A stretch of 64,000 nt of DNA from Hemicentrotus pulcherrimus (Eukaryota > Echinodermata > Echinoidea > Camarodonta > Strongylocentrotidae): positions 241,066 through 305,065 of the forward strand of contig BEXV01000070.1 of assembly GCA_003118195.1 (NCBI GenBank). The letters run 5' to 3'. Shown one piece after another: positions 11,077-25,030 of the stretch (the stretch's first letter is position 1; every line of letters starts with the position of its first letter). Under the pieces are notes generated by a model, which was given only the letters and a program-made list of their open reading frames with translations, did no database searches and was not told the origin of the DNA. The position numbers were made by a program, and so were the translations under genes.

Positions 11077-13574
11077 TCTGTCTCGACCCAATTCCATTTT
11101 CACGACTTAAATCAGGGCATGGAATTCAAACTGTTTGTGAATCAAGATTTCCGATAAACACGCGCTAAAAAAAAACATCGCACGAAAGGCACGAAGTATA
11201 ATGAGAAGATAATTCAGATAATTGTCATTGCAGACATCGTGGCATGAACGCTAAGTGCCAACTTGAGAATATGAACACGTTTCAAAGTTCGTCCTCATAT
11301 AAAACAAAGATGAACGATTCGAGCTATATCTTTTACGCCCGCATCGTTGGGCCTACCCGTTTTAGTTGACATTTGATTTATTTGAACACTACATTTCAAA
11401 CAAGCCTGATAAATACAATTCATTAGAAAGCTAATTTTAATGTCTTTGCCATAAACCTCAGACTAAGCTATTGGCAAACTACACATACGATGATTTTGTT
11501 GTACATTTCCATCGCGACTAACAAGATGCGTAATGCCAGAATGTAGTGCTACGTTAGCGAAACGAATGAAGCTTGTTCATTCAAAATATTATGTGGGAAT
11601 AAAAAATAAAATCATCGTGGATTAAAAAATCTTTTATCCTTAGTTACTTCCTTGTATTCATAAAGTAAATCATTTTCCAAAGCCTGTCTTTGTTTTTCAT
11701 CAGCACAGATTCTTTACCCTAAAAAAAAAAAACATGTTTCAGTTGTTCATGGGTCGGATTTTACAGGGATGAAAATGTCTCAACGAAATAAAAACCTTTT
11801 GTGAGAATTGTGAGAATCCTTGAACTGGTTTACAAGGTTGATATTAAAGTAGGTGAAGGCATTCAGTATAATGTATATGTACAGCCACAGAATATATTCA
11901 ATAAACACATTAACGTGTATATTCAACACCATCAGTTCGGTTTCATTTCATTTCATTTATGCACGTTGGCTCATCAAACAAGAACTGGCTAATCAAATCA
12001 CTTACAAAACTTACAAGGTTTTGATTCTTGTTTACATGCGTTCGGCCTTTAATTAGTTTACAGTCTGACGGGGTTATACAATACATTATTCATTGGTCCA
12101 TAAAAAAAAACAAGCTCTAACACAGAAAAACCCAGACCTGGGATGACTTATAGAGCACGATCGAATGAAGAGGAATTGATAAAATACAAACCTTTTGCTT
12201 TAGGACACCGTGTATGGATCGGAATGAATATTGAATACCCCGCGAAGTCCTGATAAATGAGGCATTGTAGGGCACTCTATCAGAATATTTCGTATTTCAA
12301 ACAGCATCCATATACGAGCGAGGAAGATAAATGTACCACGTAATGGCAAATGTGATACACACATACATACATATATATATCATTTTGTATGTGCATTGTT
12401 TTATTACAATAGAAACAATACAAATGCAAATATCACAATTTTTTTGCAAAAAAGGGAAAACATGTCACGCTACAATATAGGAAGATACCTAATGAAGTAC
12501 AGTTTGTATAATGATCTTTCGTTAGACACCCAGACTAGGTGAAAGATCTTCAAATTCAAGGGGGAAAACAATAAGTTTATTCTTAAAAGAATCAGCGACA
12601 ATACCTATTGTAGTGCTCTAAAAAGGAGGCTCAAGAAAGCATGTTTCAAGATAGGAAGAAGGATTCAAAGAATATCATAAGACATAGACATAATTTTAAG
12701 AAGAAGAAACATATGAGAGAAAGGACAGTTAAAGAATGAAAGGGAAAGGACGAACTAAGATGATTTTTCTTTTTTAAATCACCGATCAGTATGATATAGG
12801 CTTTTCATGCACGGTCAATCATGTTTATTAAATTTTGAAGAGCCCCTATATAGTTTATTAGACCGTGACCACGAATGAGCAAAAATGGCCTCGCGGTAAT
12901 AAATCTTTTATATTACATCATGCATGCTTTAATTTGAGATCATCAGAACATGACACTTCAATTTTTTTTGTTTGAATTTGTAGAGTAGGCGTTACGAAAT
13001 TAACGTAAAAGATTGATGAATGGCCCAGCTTTGTACGAAATACACGCATTATGTGCAATACAATTTGCATAATATAATCGATCAAATCTTATAATGTTTT
13101 AACCATCAGTGCAACCAAAAGTACATTTAACCAATCACTGAAAAGATAATTGTACATTTTTAATTTAGTCAAAGAAAGATATACTCGCCAAGAACATCAA
13201 AAACCATTCTTTTTTTAGTAATGCTGTTTTAAAACAGGGTTTCTATCACAACCACATTTTAACGGATTAGATTACAAGGAAAAGCATCAAGCCACGACGC
13301 ATTAACTTACTTCAAAAGAGAAAAAACATAATACCACAACTTTTTGAAGGATTACAACGAAAGCACTAGATAAAATTACAAAACTTTCAAGGAGTTTTAT
13401 TTCTCAAAGGAGGTTATGTATCAACCATAATATTTTTCTACCGATTTACTTAGAAGAGTAAATAGGCTATCTATCTTATTAATTTTCTTTAATAAAATTA
13501 AATTGATCTATTTTACATTTATTTTGTCGTCCTTTTAAAACACATAGGATGCAACCAGGCGGGTTCGCAGGGGA

Positions 13575-13677
13575 CCCCCCCCCCCCCCCNNNNNNNNNNN
13601 NNNNNNNNNNNNNNNNNNNNNNNNNNNNNNNNNNNNNNNNNNNNNNNNNNNNNNNNNNNNNNNNNNNNNNNNNNNNN
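13575..13677. other. Poly-C run followed by an assembly gap
   Basis: Fifteen C residues (13575-13589) run into 88 unknown bases (13590-13677). The gap most likely reflects sequencing failure in the homopolymer. The true length is unknown, and open frames spanning it are artefacts. Confidence 0.97.
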
Positions 13678-16600
13678 AAAATGGTTAACGAGATGGTACA
13701 AGGCAAACTAAACAGTTACTACAAATGAACATTATACTACAATGAAACATAACACTTTTGAATAATACATGCATACATTTTACCCAGGTATAATCATGGA
13801 ATTTGTTGAATAAATAATGAGAAGGAAAAAAAAAACATAAAAAGAATCAAAAATTTTTTTTTAATGTAAAAAGAGGTGAATTAATAATGCAGCTATGGAC
13901 GCAGTAAATCATTCATGTTCAAAAAGACAATGCCCATTAACCTTTCAGACTGGCATCCCTTGAAGTTTTGCAGCATTTATGGTACCATCCTTACCTTCCG
14001 TTTTAACGATAGTTTGGACTAGTCTAAAATCGTTTCGTGACAATATGCACAAAAAACTTCGGGTAGGATATTCTCATAAAAGAAAATTAATGATATCGGA
14101 TATCGTAATGGCATGAATGGCAAAGCAAGGTGTGAAAACAATCGAGGAAATCTACAATTTCATGATGTTCAATTTTCCTGGTCTACCCCTCCCTTCTATA
14201 TAGAAACAGTGGTCTGATTCTTTTCAATTTATTGTGGACAAAGGATACTGAATTATGAATACTTTTCTTTTCATTATTAAATCTTTAACTTGACAAATAG
14301 AGAGCATCTATTCTATGGCAATCAGGAACACCTAGTCCGCGTGACCTAGCATCCTCAATTTCTGTATCTTTGAAAGAGGAATCCGTTTTATTTCACCCAG
14401 AAAGTGCGTCCAACAGTTATAATAATGTTCGATTTAAAAATTCGGTATTCAGAGAAGTTGTTCGTAAAAGCGATGGTATTATTACCGCGTTGCTTTGTGA
14501 GTCAGGGGAATGATGACAGGTCTCCGGTCAGGCAGTTGCAGACGTCTGACAAGTTCATTACGTCATGGCATAGATTTGTCGAGTTCAGGGAACATAGACT
14601 ATACGTACCCTACGGACAATCACGCTTGTACCCGGGACCTGTAGATTTATTTCCATCCTTATTTGATTGCCACTAATTCTCTTCCCTTTTTTCCCGATTC
14701 GGCTATCTCCAATTTCACGGCACTTTGTTATTTCAAACAACGCTCATGCTTCTCATTATGTCAACATGTAACTTCATTATGCTACTTTATAGATAGGTCG
14801 TATTCAGGCTATGAAGGGAAAAAATCGTCCGAACAAGGGGTATGTTCGAAATCAAAAGTGTACATGCGTCTTAAATCATTCACCTGTGAATATTGAACAG
14901 ACCTTCAAACTCAAGATGACCAATCGGTCTTATATGGAAAAAACCCTTAGAAATAACAATCTACCCGTGCAAAGAACTCTTCCCACAGCCCCGAACCATT
15001 ACCAAGACGCACACCTACACGCACATCCATAGATCAAGACACACTCGCACGATACCACTCTTTATATTTATATCTCTCACTCTCCGTCTGTCTCCGTTTT
15101 TCAATTTAACCATGATTGCATAAAAATAGAACATTCTACCCTCAACTATACCAAACTTTACCATTTGATAAATTTTATTGATCTACCTTAATCACATTTG
15201 ATATATCAAAAGATTGTTTCACGATAGCCAAGGACGGCTTCGAAAAGCTAAGCCGTAAATATTGGCGGGGTCTTCTAAGACTAAGAGCTTCGTGAATACA
15301 ATATGACGCAAGGGTGTTTAAATATCCGGGACATTGATGATTCTGCCCATAGAAAGTGATGTTATGTCTAGACGTACTTTACGAGAAGTATCGGTTACTT
15401 TCTTTTGAAATGAACCACGGGCAGTTCGAGAAATGAAAACATGTGTCGCATTATAACAAGAATAGATTGGGTAGATACAGCTTTGTAAACTATTGTCGGA
15501 AAATGTTTAGGCGGAAATGATTAAGAATCATTCTTTGGGGGAAATTATAAGGGCTATGCATCAGGCAAAAAGAGATTACTCATCTTTGATCAGCTTTTGG
15601 GAGATTTTATTTTCAGAATAAAAATAGCAATAAAAGTGCCTACATAATGAAAATATATATTCACTCTCAGAAGCAGAAGGTCAACTTTAAATGTTCGCTA
15701 GTTCACGTATCTTTTATTTTATTCAGATTTGATTTGTTTTTGTTTTGTTATTTTTTAGCAATAAAAATTGAAAACCGACTATTCCCGATGCAATATTGCA
15801 CTACCAGAGGAGCTGCTGCAGTTTGGGGGCTTGAATTGAGGACTGCAAAGTATGTGCTAGGTATTATGACTGTATTATGAGCATACATGAAATGTGGTTT
15901 TGATAACCTTCGGCACGACACAAACAAAAACGGCACAATTTCAATGAATTTGATATCAAAAGTGCAACCTTCCAGCACTTTTCCACGACCCATTTCTATT
16001 TCCATAGCAACCCTTTCGGCCGAACAAGCTTTTTGTTTCCCTGTTTTCTAGCTATTATTTTCGCACATGATTTCAAGCCCAATATCGTGTAAAGAGTTCG
16101 AAATGATTTTCATGGTCATGATTGTAGTCATCAAATTAAAAATATAAATGAATTCAGAGGCCACATTTAAATATGATACAAGAACTTATTGATTTGTTCG
16201 TTAATCACACCACCGCGCTGATGAATTGCGCTCAAAATTGAGAAGTATATGTATGTCCAGATAAAATGACAAGAGTGTAAAAAAATCAACGTGATTTACA
16301 TGCTACTTGAACTTTGTTGTATATGTATTCATGCTTTATTGCAAGTTATCGAGCTGAAGTCAGTGAAAAGGCCCTCATCTTACAGGTATATACAAATGTT
16401 ACTATGTTTTCAAACGATGCGAATTTGGAAACGCAACCATTTACAATCATCAAAATCAAATCAATTCAATCATATTTCTTGAGGCATAGTTTTTGAAGGG
16501 GGAAGTAATCGTGTTGCTTGCTCGCAAATTCCGTTGCTGCTCCGATCGCTTCCTTTAACTCAGACTCGAGGGAAAATCGAATCACTAGGTGGCAAAAACA

Positions 16601-17079
16601 CCCATAGCCTCTGCAAGCATGACAATAGTGTGTAGATAAAACATGGCGACGGCCTGTCCAATATTACACTCTAGAAGAAACAATTTAGGGTCCTTACAAG
16701 TTGTATCAACATCGAGTTTCTAGGCTGTGTGTTTTCAACGTGCTTTATTGAATTGTTTGTGTTCCCCCTCACTTTGTTGATTCTATCAGTTACGCATGCT
16801 CTCCGTGTGCTGCTTTTCCCCAAGACAGCCTTATTCCACTTCTATTCTACCAATATTAAATACTTAACTTCCACCTACTTTTATTTCCTGTTTTACCTAT
16901 TTCATTTCCGTCGCCTGGGATTTTTGACCGTTGAAGTTGCCAGCGTTAATAACAACTTGCCATCTACTTTAGATTAAGATACCCGCAGCGATACAGACAG
17001 CGATTGCATGGTGGTCTGTACGTCGATAGCAAATCTGAGACATTTGTGTGCAATATTTCCAAGACAAGACAAGTGTATT
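13678..17079. other. Anonymous AT-rich DNA
   Basis: I see no gene, no transposon ends and no RNA gene. Open frames near 14404-15032 and 15647-16005 overlap on different frames or strands and contain no known motif. The stretch about 16500-16720 is slightly more GC-rich but featureless. Confidence 0.5.
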
Positions 17080-17215
17080 GGCGCAATGCCTCATCGGTGG
17101 ACCAGTGGTATCGTAACCTGGATTCGAAACCAAGTCGGTGCCCTGCTGCCTTTACGTGGGGCATTAATCCGCATTGCCAAGTCCTTTGGCATGAACCTAA
17201 ACCTAACAATGTAGG
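17080..17215 (+). mobile_element. tRNA-derived SINE remnant
   Basis: TGGACCAGTGG (17098-17108) matches the RNA polymerase III A box TRGCNNAGYGG at all but one position. GATTCGAAACC (17121-17131) resembles a B box, but lies only 12 bases after the A box, too close for an intact head. Either the head has a deletion or this is the anticodon-arm part. The sequence that follows (GGGGCATTAATCCGCATTGCC) resembles the conserved body of marine-invertebrate tRNA SINEs known from memory of such families, and compares with the body of the 52985-53140 element. I treat it as an old degraded copy. Confidence 0.5.
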
Positions 17216-20200
17216 TCTCTTCGTTGCTTACTGACAATCATACGCATACTTGTTTGCAGTCTGGTATAACAAACAATCCAAAAGAAACACACTAAATTGA
17301 GAAGAAAGACCCTACAAAATTATGATTGTTTTTTATAAAAAAAAAAATAAAAAAAATAAGGTGTCTATTCATTATATAATCTTACAAGGACAAATAGGAA
17401 ATAATCATTAAAAAGTATGTATTTAAAACGAATGCAATACAGGGCAATTTTCTTGGAATAAAACAACGTAAAACAGATGTTCTTTAGCTAGATATGATAA
17501 CATATCTATATCTGAACCTCATTTTAACACTGCCACCACCAAATGACTCTTTGAGGCTTGTGGTGATGAGAGTGTTAACCACGATGAGGGCCTGGCGGGC
17601 AAAAAGAGAGAAAAAAGTCCTCGTAAATTTACATACAGCATTTCGTATGTTCCCAACCTATAGAGATGGTATTTCAAAGGCACTTAAAATTATGCGTCAC
17701 TCGTTGCAGCTTAGAGACCGATCCGCTGACTTGTACACATCCCTTGTGTTTAGAAGACTTCTCCTTTTGAATGAAAATTGTATTTTTAATCTGCCATTAG
17801 CATTAATCTCGAATAGTATTTACAAGATTTGAAAGGCAGATTAAAAAGCGGGTCACATGAATAGGGATTTTCTAGATGTGGGAATGGTGTAAAAAGAAGT
17901 CGTTATTCAAATCTCACTTCATCTCAAGGGAGATGATTGCATGTATAATGCTTTCCTCTTTTATTACAAAGAAAAAAATAATTAAATTAATTATAAGGTA
18001 TCCATAACTATGGTAGTCTCGAAAGCGTACAATGGGGAAGAGTTCAATTTAGCTTATTCTCCGAATAGCTTGTCATGATTTGATGTTGGGAGTAGTTGGC
18101 CTCTAATCACCCAATAGTAAATCAGACAACATCGACTATTAAGGAAGAAAGAGATGATGAACTACCTAATGCCACATGAATCATGATGAATGTATAATTG
18201 CACGAATCTTACAGCTTGTTCCATTCACATCCGAAGCATCTAATTCATAACGCATCACTTTACATCACGAGCTTATTAAACAATTCACATGGCAGAGCCG
18301 TACTTTCCATTATTAATCATTTTCCAGACAGACTTGTTTGGATCTGCGTGATGCGCTACCTCAGAAACGCTTCACCTGGGGCACAATGCTTTTTGCATAT
18401 ACATCCCTTATCCAGGGAGCGCCTTCAGAGGAGGTTGGGCTGGTGGTATTTCATTCACCCGTTCATTATTTTTTTTTTTTCTGTTGAAAATAAATGCTTC
18501 AGTGTACCGCTAATTATAAATCTATATATCGACCTTGATTGATGTGAAAAGGCCAGTAAACATATTAGCAGATTCAAACCTTACCATTATTGTAGCCAGT
18601 TCTCAGTGTAAGAAAAAAAAAAGAGGATGCACCGGTCATTCGTATAGTATCTGTGTCGCTTGCAGTGATTTTGATCACGTAGTTAAAGACGAGATGAATA
18701 TGCGGATAATAATACCCGTACGTGTGTTAGATTTAATCATAATCATATTGATACTGCACTCGTTAAATATTTCATCGGCATTTGGCTGTGCAGCCGCATA
18801 ATAAGATGAATTCAAAATGGGTCGTAAGTAGTTACTTTAAAATATTACAGCCGACGGACTTTTAGATCGGCTATAAGCTCAAGCTGGAAACGTTTCCCTC
18901 ATTATTCTGTTGACTATCCGTCGGAAAAAATTCAATTACTCGTTATGAAAATGAAGTTTAAAAGGAAACATGCAAACGACCGGGGTGAACATAGTCATCA
19001 GCTGCTCCTCAAACAATATAAAAACATCAATCGGGTTGACGGTTTTTAAATGGGTCATAAATTGATATTTGATTGCCTTTTCTCGTTTCTTTTCGAAGGT
19101 CGTCCCTGAACCTCAATTTCGACAATATAAACCCCACGGGAGCTGTGACTTGAGAGAACGTAGACCGATTATATTGTAATCTGGTAATATATTTCATTCG
19201 TTATCTCATCAATTTACTTGGAAGTGCAGTAAATCTTATCATCCGCGCCACAATTCTTGTATAGACAAATTAACCATTCTTTTTGTCTATAAAGGCGCCA
19301 TTGAATTAAATATCTGAATTTTAGGGCACTATTAATGTCTGAAATTATTATAGTTTGAGAGGCACTCGTTGGAAAAGTAATTGCAACAACACTACAAGTT
19401 GATTGAATTTGTTACCAGTTTTTTAGTTGGTAGCTCGGTTGAGGGTATAGTTCATAATGTGTTAATTTCACTTTTAATTTTAACATAAATATTGACATTT
19501 TTTATAGAAGTAGTAAATTAAAAATCGAATCGTATCAGTAGAATCAAAATGATTTTAAAGTGTTAAGATGTGTTTGAATAACTAATACAGGCCTCTTGTG
19601 CTTTTCATAACAGTCACGTGCTCATGCCCGTGGCATTCAAATATTAGCATCTCGTTTGTAGCCTAACCGCCAATTTGTATCACTCATGAAATTGTATCCT
19701 CTCTAGATATCGGGTTACCGTTTATTTCACCGCTGGCTTTCCTAAAGGATGCACGACAGAAACTTGCTCCATCCCCCAATCGAGCGGCGAAAAAAAAGAG
19801 AAAACGAGAAAGGTAACTCGAAAAGACGACGAAAGTAAAACCTTCCACACACTCTTCCTTAATGGCCTAGCTAATCCGCATTCCATCCTCCTTATAAGAC
19901 CGCCTTCCCCTTCCTCACATTATAACATTGACACCCCATCTCCTTCCAAGGCCAACTCCCAGGCTACGCCAGTGTACCGATAGTCGAGAATGAGATTTTT
20001 ATTTGTCTTAGAAAAAGACAAGCCTGGCTAGCGTGAACCAAGTACCCCTACTTAAAGTTCAGTATTTTCGGCAAAGATAAAATCGAGGATATTACATTTT
20101 TTTTTTTAAGCCTGGTAGAGCATTAGTTTGACCGGCGGTATTATTTTAAAGGGGAGTTTAGTCAAGAATACAACAATGTTTTGATCAAGAATACCAATAC

Positions 20201-20690
20201 ACTATTACTATGATCACTCGCAAAAATTTCCTCAACTGAGATTGGTTTGAAGGGGTAGTTCAATTTACCCCCCCCCCCGAAGATCTCGTCTAAAAAGGGT
20301 ATAGATCGAAACTAACTTGCCAAAAAAGATTGAGCTATTATGGTGGTTCACGTTCATTACAGGGTTATAGATTTCTGAAGAATTTGTTCAGAATTTCTAA
20401 TATTATGAAGCAAAGAGTTTGTGATAAGCATCGCTAGCTTCATAATAGCTTGAATTTTAGAGTCCTTATTTTTGTTTTGTGTTGCTGTAAACTTTTATCT
20501 GCGGTTTGATTGGACTCTTTCTGCTCTCATTGGCTTTCATTTTCATTCATCATGACATATAGTAATGTTGTATTATTCCTTTGGTTTGATATATATTATG
20601 CGACCGTCCCAAATTATGATACCAAATGAAATAACTATTGTCCGAGTAGCTTGTTGACCTTCAGAAGATGCGCTATGACACCCCTCCCAA
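17216..20690. other. Anonymous AT-rich DNA
   Basis: No gene is supported. Plus frames at 17494-17832 (112 codons) and 18198-18542 (114 codons) carry no recognisable domain. A small hairpin with TTGTCTT/AAGACAA arms lies near 20004-20024, and a run of eleven C lies at 20268-20278. Confidence 0.5.
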
Positions 20691-20718
20691 CCCCCCCCCC
20701 CCCCCCCCCCCCCCNCCC
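20691..20718. repeat. Poly-C run with an undetermined base
   Basis: Twenty-four C residues are followed by one N (20715) and CCC. Its length is unreliable. The glycine-rich minus-strand frame crossing it is an artefact of the homopolymer. Confidence 0.95.
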
Positions 20719-21142
20719 ACCCTCGTCGAAATATAGAGGAGTCTCAAGACTTGTCCCTTGGCTGTGTAAACCTCGGTCACTTGGGCTGTGAGGTGCATTG
20801 TTTGTTTTCAATTTTCTTTTAAGTGCCTTCATGACCTTGCATTTTAAAGGCCTGCACTTGAGAGTTATCCTAAGGCAAGAATTCCAAATTTATGACGTAC
20901 TTGTTTTCTTACAGAGAATTGAAAATTCATGCCACTGATTACAGAAGAGGGCAAGAATGTTTAAATATGACAATTAAACAAATTTGATAATAGAATTTGA
21001 AGGACGTAAAACAACGACAATGGTCAGTAAGTTCTACGAATAAATTCCATAATGATTAGCTTTTTTCTTGTAGTCTTTTTCAGTAAAGGAAGTAGTATCA
21101 GCGACATAAAAACTCATAAATATGAATTTAGGACAACTTTCA

Positions 21143-21184
<42 letters not shown>

Positions 21185-24100
21185 GAAAGTGACATTCTTT
21201 GCTCTCATCAACATTGCGTCAAACGCAAATCGAAACAAAGTAAACCACGATGTATCAAACTATGTTATCAGCTTGGTGGTATATAAATATAATGCTCTCG
21301 TCACATTATCCGTGCTTCAATACTTTAACATTCTGATTTTGAAAACTAATACATGACCTAAAGGACATTGTCTCTCATATTTCTTCTGCTTTTCATTTTC
21401 ACCCAAACTCACTGCAACTCTGTAAAAGTAAATCCTTTTGATACAACATGACTGCAGGCTATGTCGGTAATGCAAGTGGGATGGGCTCATCGATCCAGCC
21501 GGTGACTATTGTATCAGTATCCCATTGAGTATGCAGGCATGCACTACCCAAAGACTTAACTACCAATATCTTATTCCAGTGAGAACGGAAGCAGAAGAAA
21601 AAGAAAGAAGAATCTAATTGAGGAATATATCACAAGAGACAAGAGTTATATATCAGTTTCTGATCATATTAAAAGATACATCAATGGAACCATCAGCCTT
21701 AATTCATTATGACTCGAACACATGTCACCCGATGAATAGGCAGGTCATTCACGCCTGTATTGCCTGGGGTGATTCCTGAGTCGACGCCATGTAATGAGCA
21801 AAGAGTAGCTAGACAAGCTCTTATGTAATTATCACAGTCTGCACATTCAATACAAGCAATTCAGTCAGTTTTGTGTAAAGTTAGAGGGGATTTGTAAACT
21901 CTGCTGTTGATTAGGTCATGATTAAAAAATTAGCTGTCAAAGTTCTAAATCGAATTTGCCTGCCAAAAAAGGAAAATTCTATGTTAATATGCATACCGAA
22001 AAACTTTTTCGACAACCCTCGATCACATTAATTATCAATACAATTATTATCTAAGAAACGGAGAAAAAAATGCGTTTACTTTTTTGTTCACTGTGCGCAT
22101 GGTGACTTCTTTTTTCAGTTATATCGAATAGTCTTTAAGACATTGTCACTTGACAATCTAAAAAAGAAACCGTCGCTTTGAAGAGTGTTTCAAAAACAGT
22201 ATAGTGAAAAGTGATTGTGATGCTTCATCGAACTATGTTTAAAACATACCAAAAGTTACAAAATGGGTGAAAAGACCCATGGTGACTCGCTTTCATGAAT
22301 ATCAATAATTCACACATCTATTATCAGTTATGTGAATAACGCAAAGATAAATAACCATAATATATGTTTCTGACATTCTTTTTCATTTTGATACGTTTTT
22401 CTTTAGTACGAGCATTGCGTATCCGATACTGTTCACCTAGAAGTAGGCAAGTTCAGCAGTTGCTCAAGGTATGATAAACATACATTATCGGATATAATTT
22501 CAATGAAGGTTGTTGTAATGGTTTATCTTAATTTTGACACACAAAGAATACGGAAGAAAACCGGGTAGAGGCAGTCTATTTTAGTTCAACAAGAAGTTTT
22601 ATCAAAACAGAAGCTCGAGTAGGGGGATTCATAGGGGAGCGATTGAATACGTATAGCTCTTTGGAGCAAAAGACCGAGAGTCATTGAGAACTGTTGCATA
22701 TTTAACCATACCACATGAGGTAATCTTAGTGAGGTTATGTGTTAGGATTCACTGAATATCATTACTATAGCTTGAGCACTTTCTCAATGGGATAGACTGC
22801 ATTTTGAACAGTATAATGTAAGCGATTTGTGCAATCTCTCTAGCGCTTAAAGAAGGGAAGGTGTTTTAGTAAGAGGTTACAATGGAGATGAAAAAATGCA
22901 TATCACGTGGTTCGATACGTTAACATCACTCATTCCTTAACATGTGTATCTACAAGGTATTTTGACAATACAAGAGTATACTGATTTTAAAAAAAAAATA
23001 CTGTTTGATAGAGACGTTACGTTAAATGTTCAAAAGTTGAAGAGGTGTCTGTCGTTTCGACCTTCCACACACTCACTTTTATAACTTTAAAACTACAGAC
23101 GTGTCTGACTTCTGTTACATTTTTGATTTCAGTGGAACAGAGTTTCAGGAGCGCGTCAAATTCGTGGCGAGTGAAAATTCGATAAACTTTGACACCTAAT
23201 CGATCTGCTACTTATCGTCACTAAAGAGGGTAAGACTTGGCCAAAGTGGATCTTGAAACTCCTTCCCGATACCACTTTTAGGCTGGTCATGTTACCGATA
23301 ACCCATTTAAGTGACTGAGTGCGTGTATAGTGTAACCATTCCAAGCCACTGCGTTTCAGGAAGAACCTGTGGATAGGGGTGCAGTTCACTGGCTGCAGGT
23401 GCACTTCTTGGAGTTTTATTTCATGTTTCTGTCAGTCTCCCTTTCTGTTTCTTTTTTTACTTCTTCTATACCATTGACCTTAGATGGATTCTTGATTTCA
23501 GTTAAAGTAGACTGAATAATCCTTGTTAATTCTGGCGTGACGCACACTGAGATTTGATTCAGCTTTTATTCGGTCCCTAGAAAGGAAAAAAAAGTAAGTC
23601 AACTGACGATGCCTTGGTGTTGATATCGTTTATGACGAACATCAATACACTTTAAAAATTTTAAAAGAAATTCAGCAATCATGACATTTTTTCTTCTTCA
23701 AATATATTACATAATACCACATCCAGTTATGTTGACACAAAGAGGGTGCATGCATATCATGCAAATGTATGAAATGATTAATAGGGCCCAGAAGTTTAAT
23801 AAAAAAAGGGGGAATGGTACTTCAGAGAAAAATAATAATTTAGGACGACCCATAATATCTAGCCAACATATTACATCCTATAGCTACACAACGTTCGACA
23901 TTCCTGTACAAATGAGTGCACAAATGACGGGTCACTATTCAAGTCAGTATACAGTCGGGCAATCCATCACAGCCAATTGGCGTTATAATCAGCCCCTCTA
24001 ATTGAACGCTGAAACAGCAAGTTCACAATAAAAAACGTCAACTTATCTTTACTAAAACAAGAAGACGATTGGAGCAGTTCTGTATGGATTGTTATATATG

Positions 24101-25000
24101 CCTGCAGACAGCAGTCCTTCGTATGGCCTCATTTTGGACACGCTTTCAGATTCAGATATTAACATATAATTTTCTTAGTTTAGGAATGCGTAGCAGGGCC
24201 GATGTTTACACAAATAATGGTTACCGAGATTTCACCGCGCCAGTTGTTTACAAAGTACACATTGACGGGTTTTTAGTCTGTTTAGTGAATGTATAGGGTT
24301 ACAAAGTCTGTAGCAAATGCCAAAAGAAATCACCTTTATTGTCAGCTCTTCTGGTGTTCGGTTTCGGTCGTAGCATTTGACATGTATGTCGTCAGGTAAC
24401 AAAGAGTACCACGTCTTTCTGGAAATGTCTCGGTTTTCAGTCATTATAATTTGGGTACCATTCCTTAATGTATTATTTCATGAAACAAAAAGCATGCCGT
24501 AATGCATCTGGAAAAACAAGATTCCTCATTGATTAATAGTGATTTCAGCCCATGCTGTTGGATATTTCAAAATAGATTAACTTGTTTAAAACTTTGTTCC
24601 CTATTCGACTATCTCTAAATAATCATGTGCGTGATCAATTGTCAAAGAATGTTTAATATTTGATGGAAATTATTATTTCTTTCTCAAACTATGATTTATT
24701 ACAGCATTCATTTTATAACCAATGACCTAAATAATATGCACCCGTAATATGTTTTCGACTGCTTTACTATACGTTATTTTATAAGCATATCTGTATTTTT
24801 TTTTATTCTAAGCAATAATTCGGTCCTACATTAAAATAAGTTTAATATGACTCATGGTAGCGACTCTATTTCTCTTCTAGCTCTTTGCATCCAGCTTCTT
24901 TCATCTTGTCCTTGTCTGGATTAAATAAATCATCCTGACTGGGGGAGATCTCAATATGTAGACTATTTCCCGGATTGGTCATACCACCCTTACTGTCCTT
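20719..25000. other. Anonymous AT-rich DNA
   Basis: Apart from the CT microsatellite at 21144-21179 I see nothing beyond AT-rich sequence. The 106-codon frame at 23681-24001 and the shorter frames near 23156-23404 and 24232-24444 have no domain. There are no transposon ends or tRNA boxes. Confidence 0.5.
21144..21179. repeat. (CT)n microsatellite
   Basis: About 18 CT units, interrupted once by TTT, are seen directly. Confidence 0.95.
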
Positions 25001-25030
25001 CCATGGAGATCTCTTCTTTTATCTCCATGG
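25001..25030. repeat. Perfect inverted repeat CCATGGAGAT / ATCTCCATGG
   Basis: Ten-base arms at 25001-25010 and 25021-25030 are perfect reverse complements around a ten-base pyrimidine-rich spacer. The arms share the word CCATGGAG with the palindromes at 10955 and 11054. Confidence 0.9.

Larger units (their letters stand above)
9486..13574. other. Anonymous AT-rich DNA with palindromes
   Basis: No gene is supported. A 135-codon plus frame (10761-11168) overlaps the two CCATGGAGTTA palindromes described separately and has no recognisable domain. From 11169 to 13574 I see only AT-rich sequence, A-runs and a short CATA/TA repeat near 12360. Confidence 0.5.

Noticed and set aside
13479..13706. 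Open frames spanning the unknown bases
   Set aside because: The gap hides stops, and the poly-Gly segment is the poly-C run.
20004..20024. TTGTCTT/AAGACAA hairpin as a histone 3' stem-loop
   Set aside because: The stem sequence and flanks do not match the conserved histone stem-loop, and no histone coding sequence is nearby.
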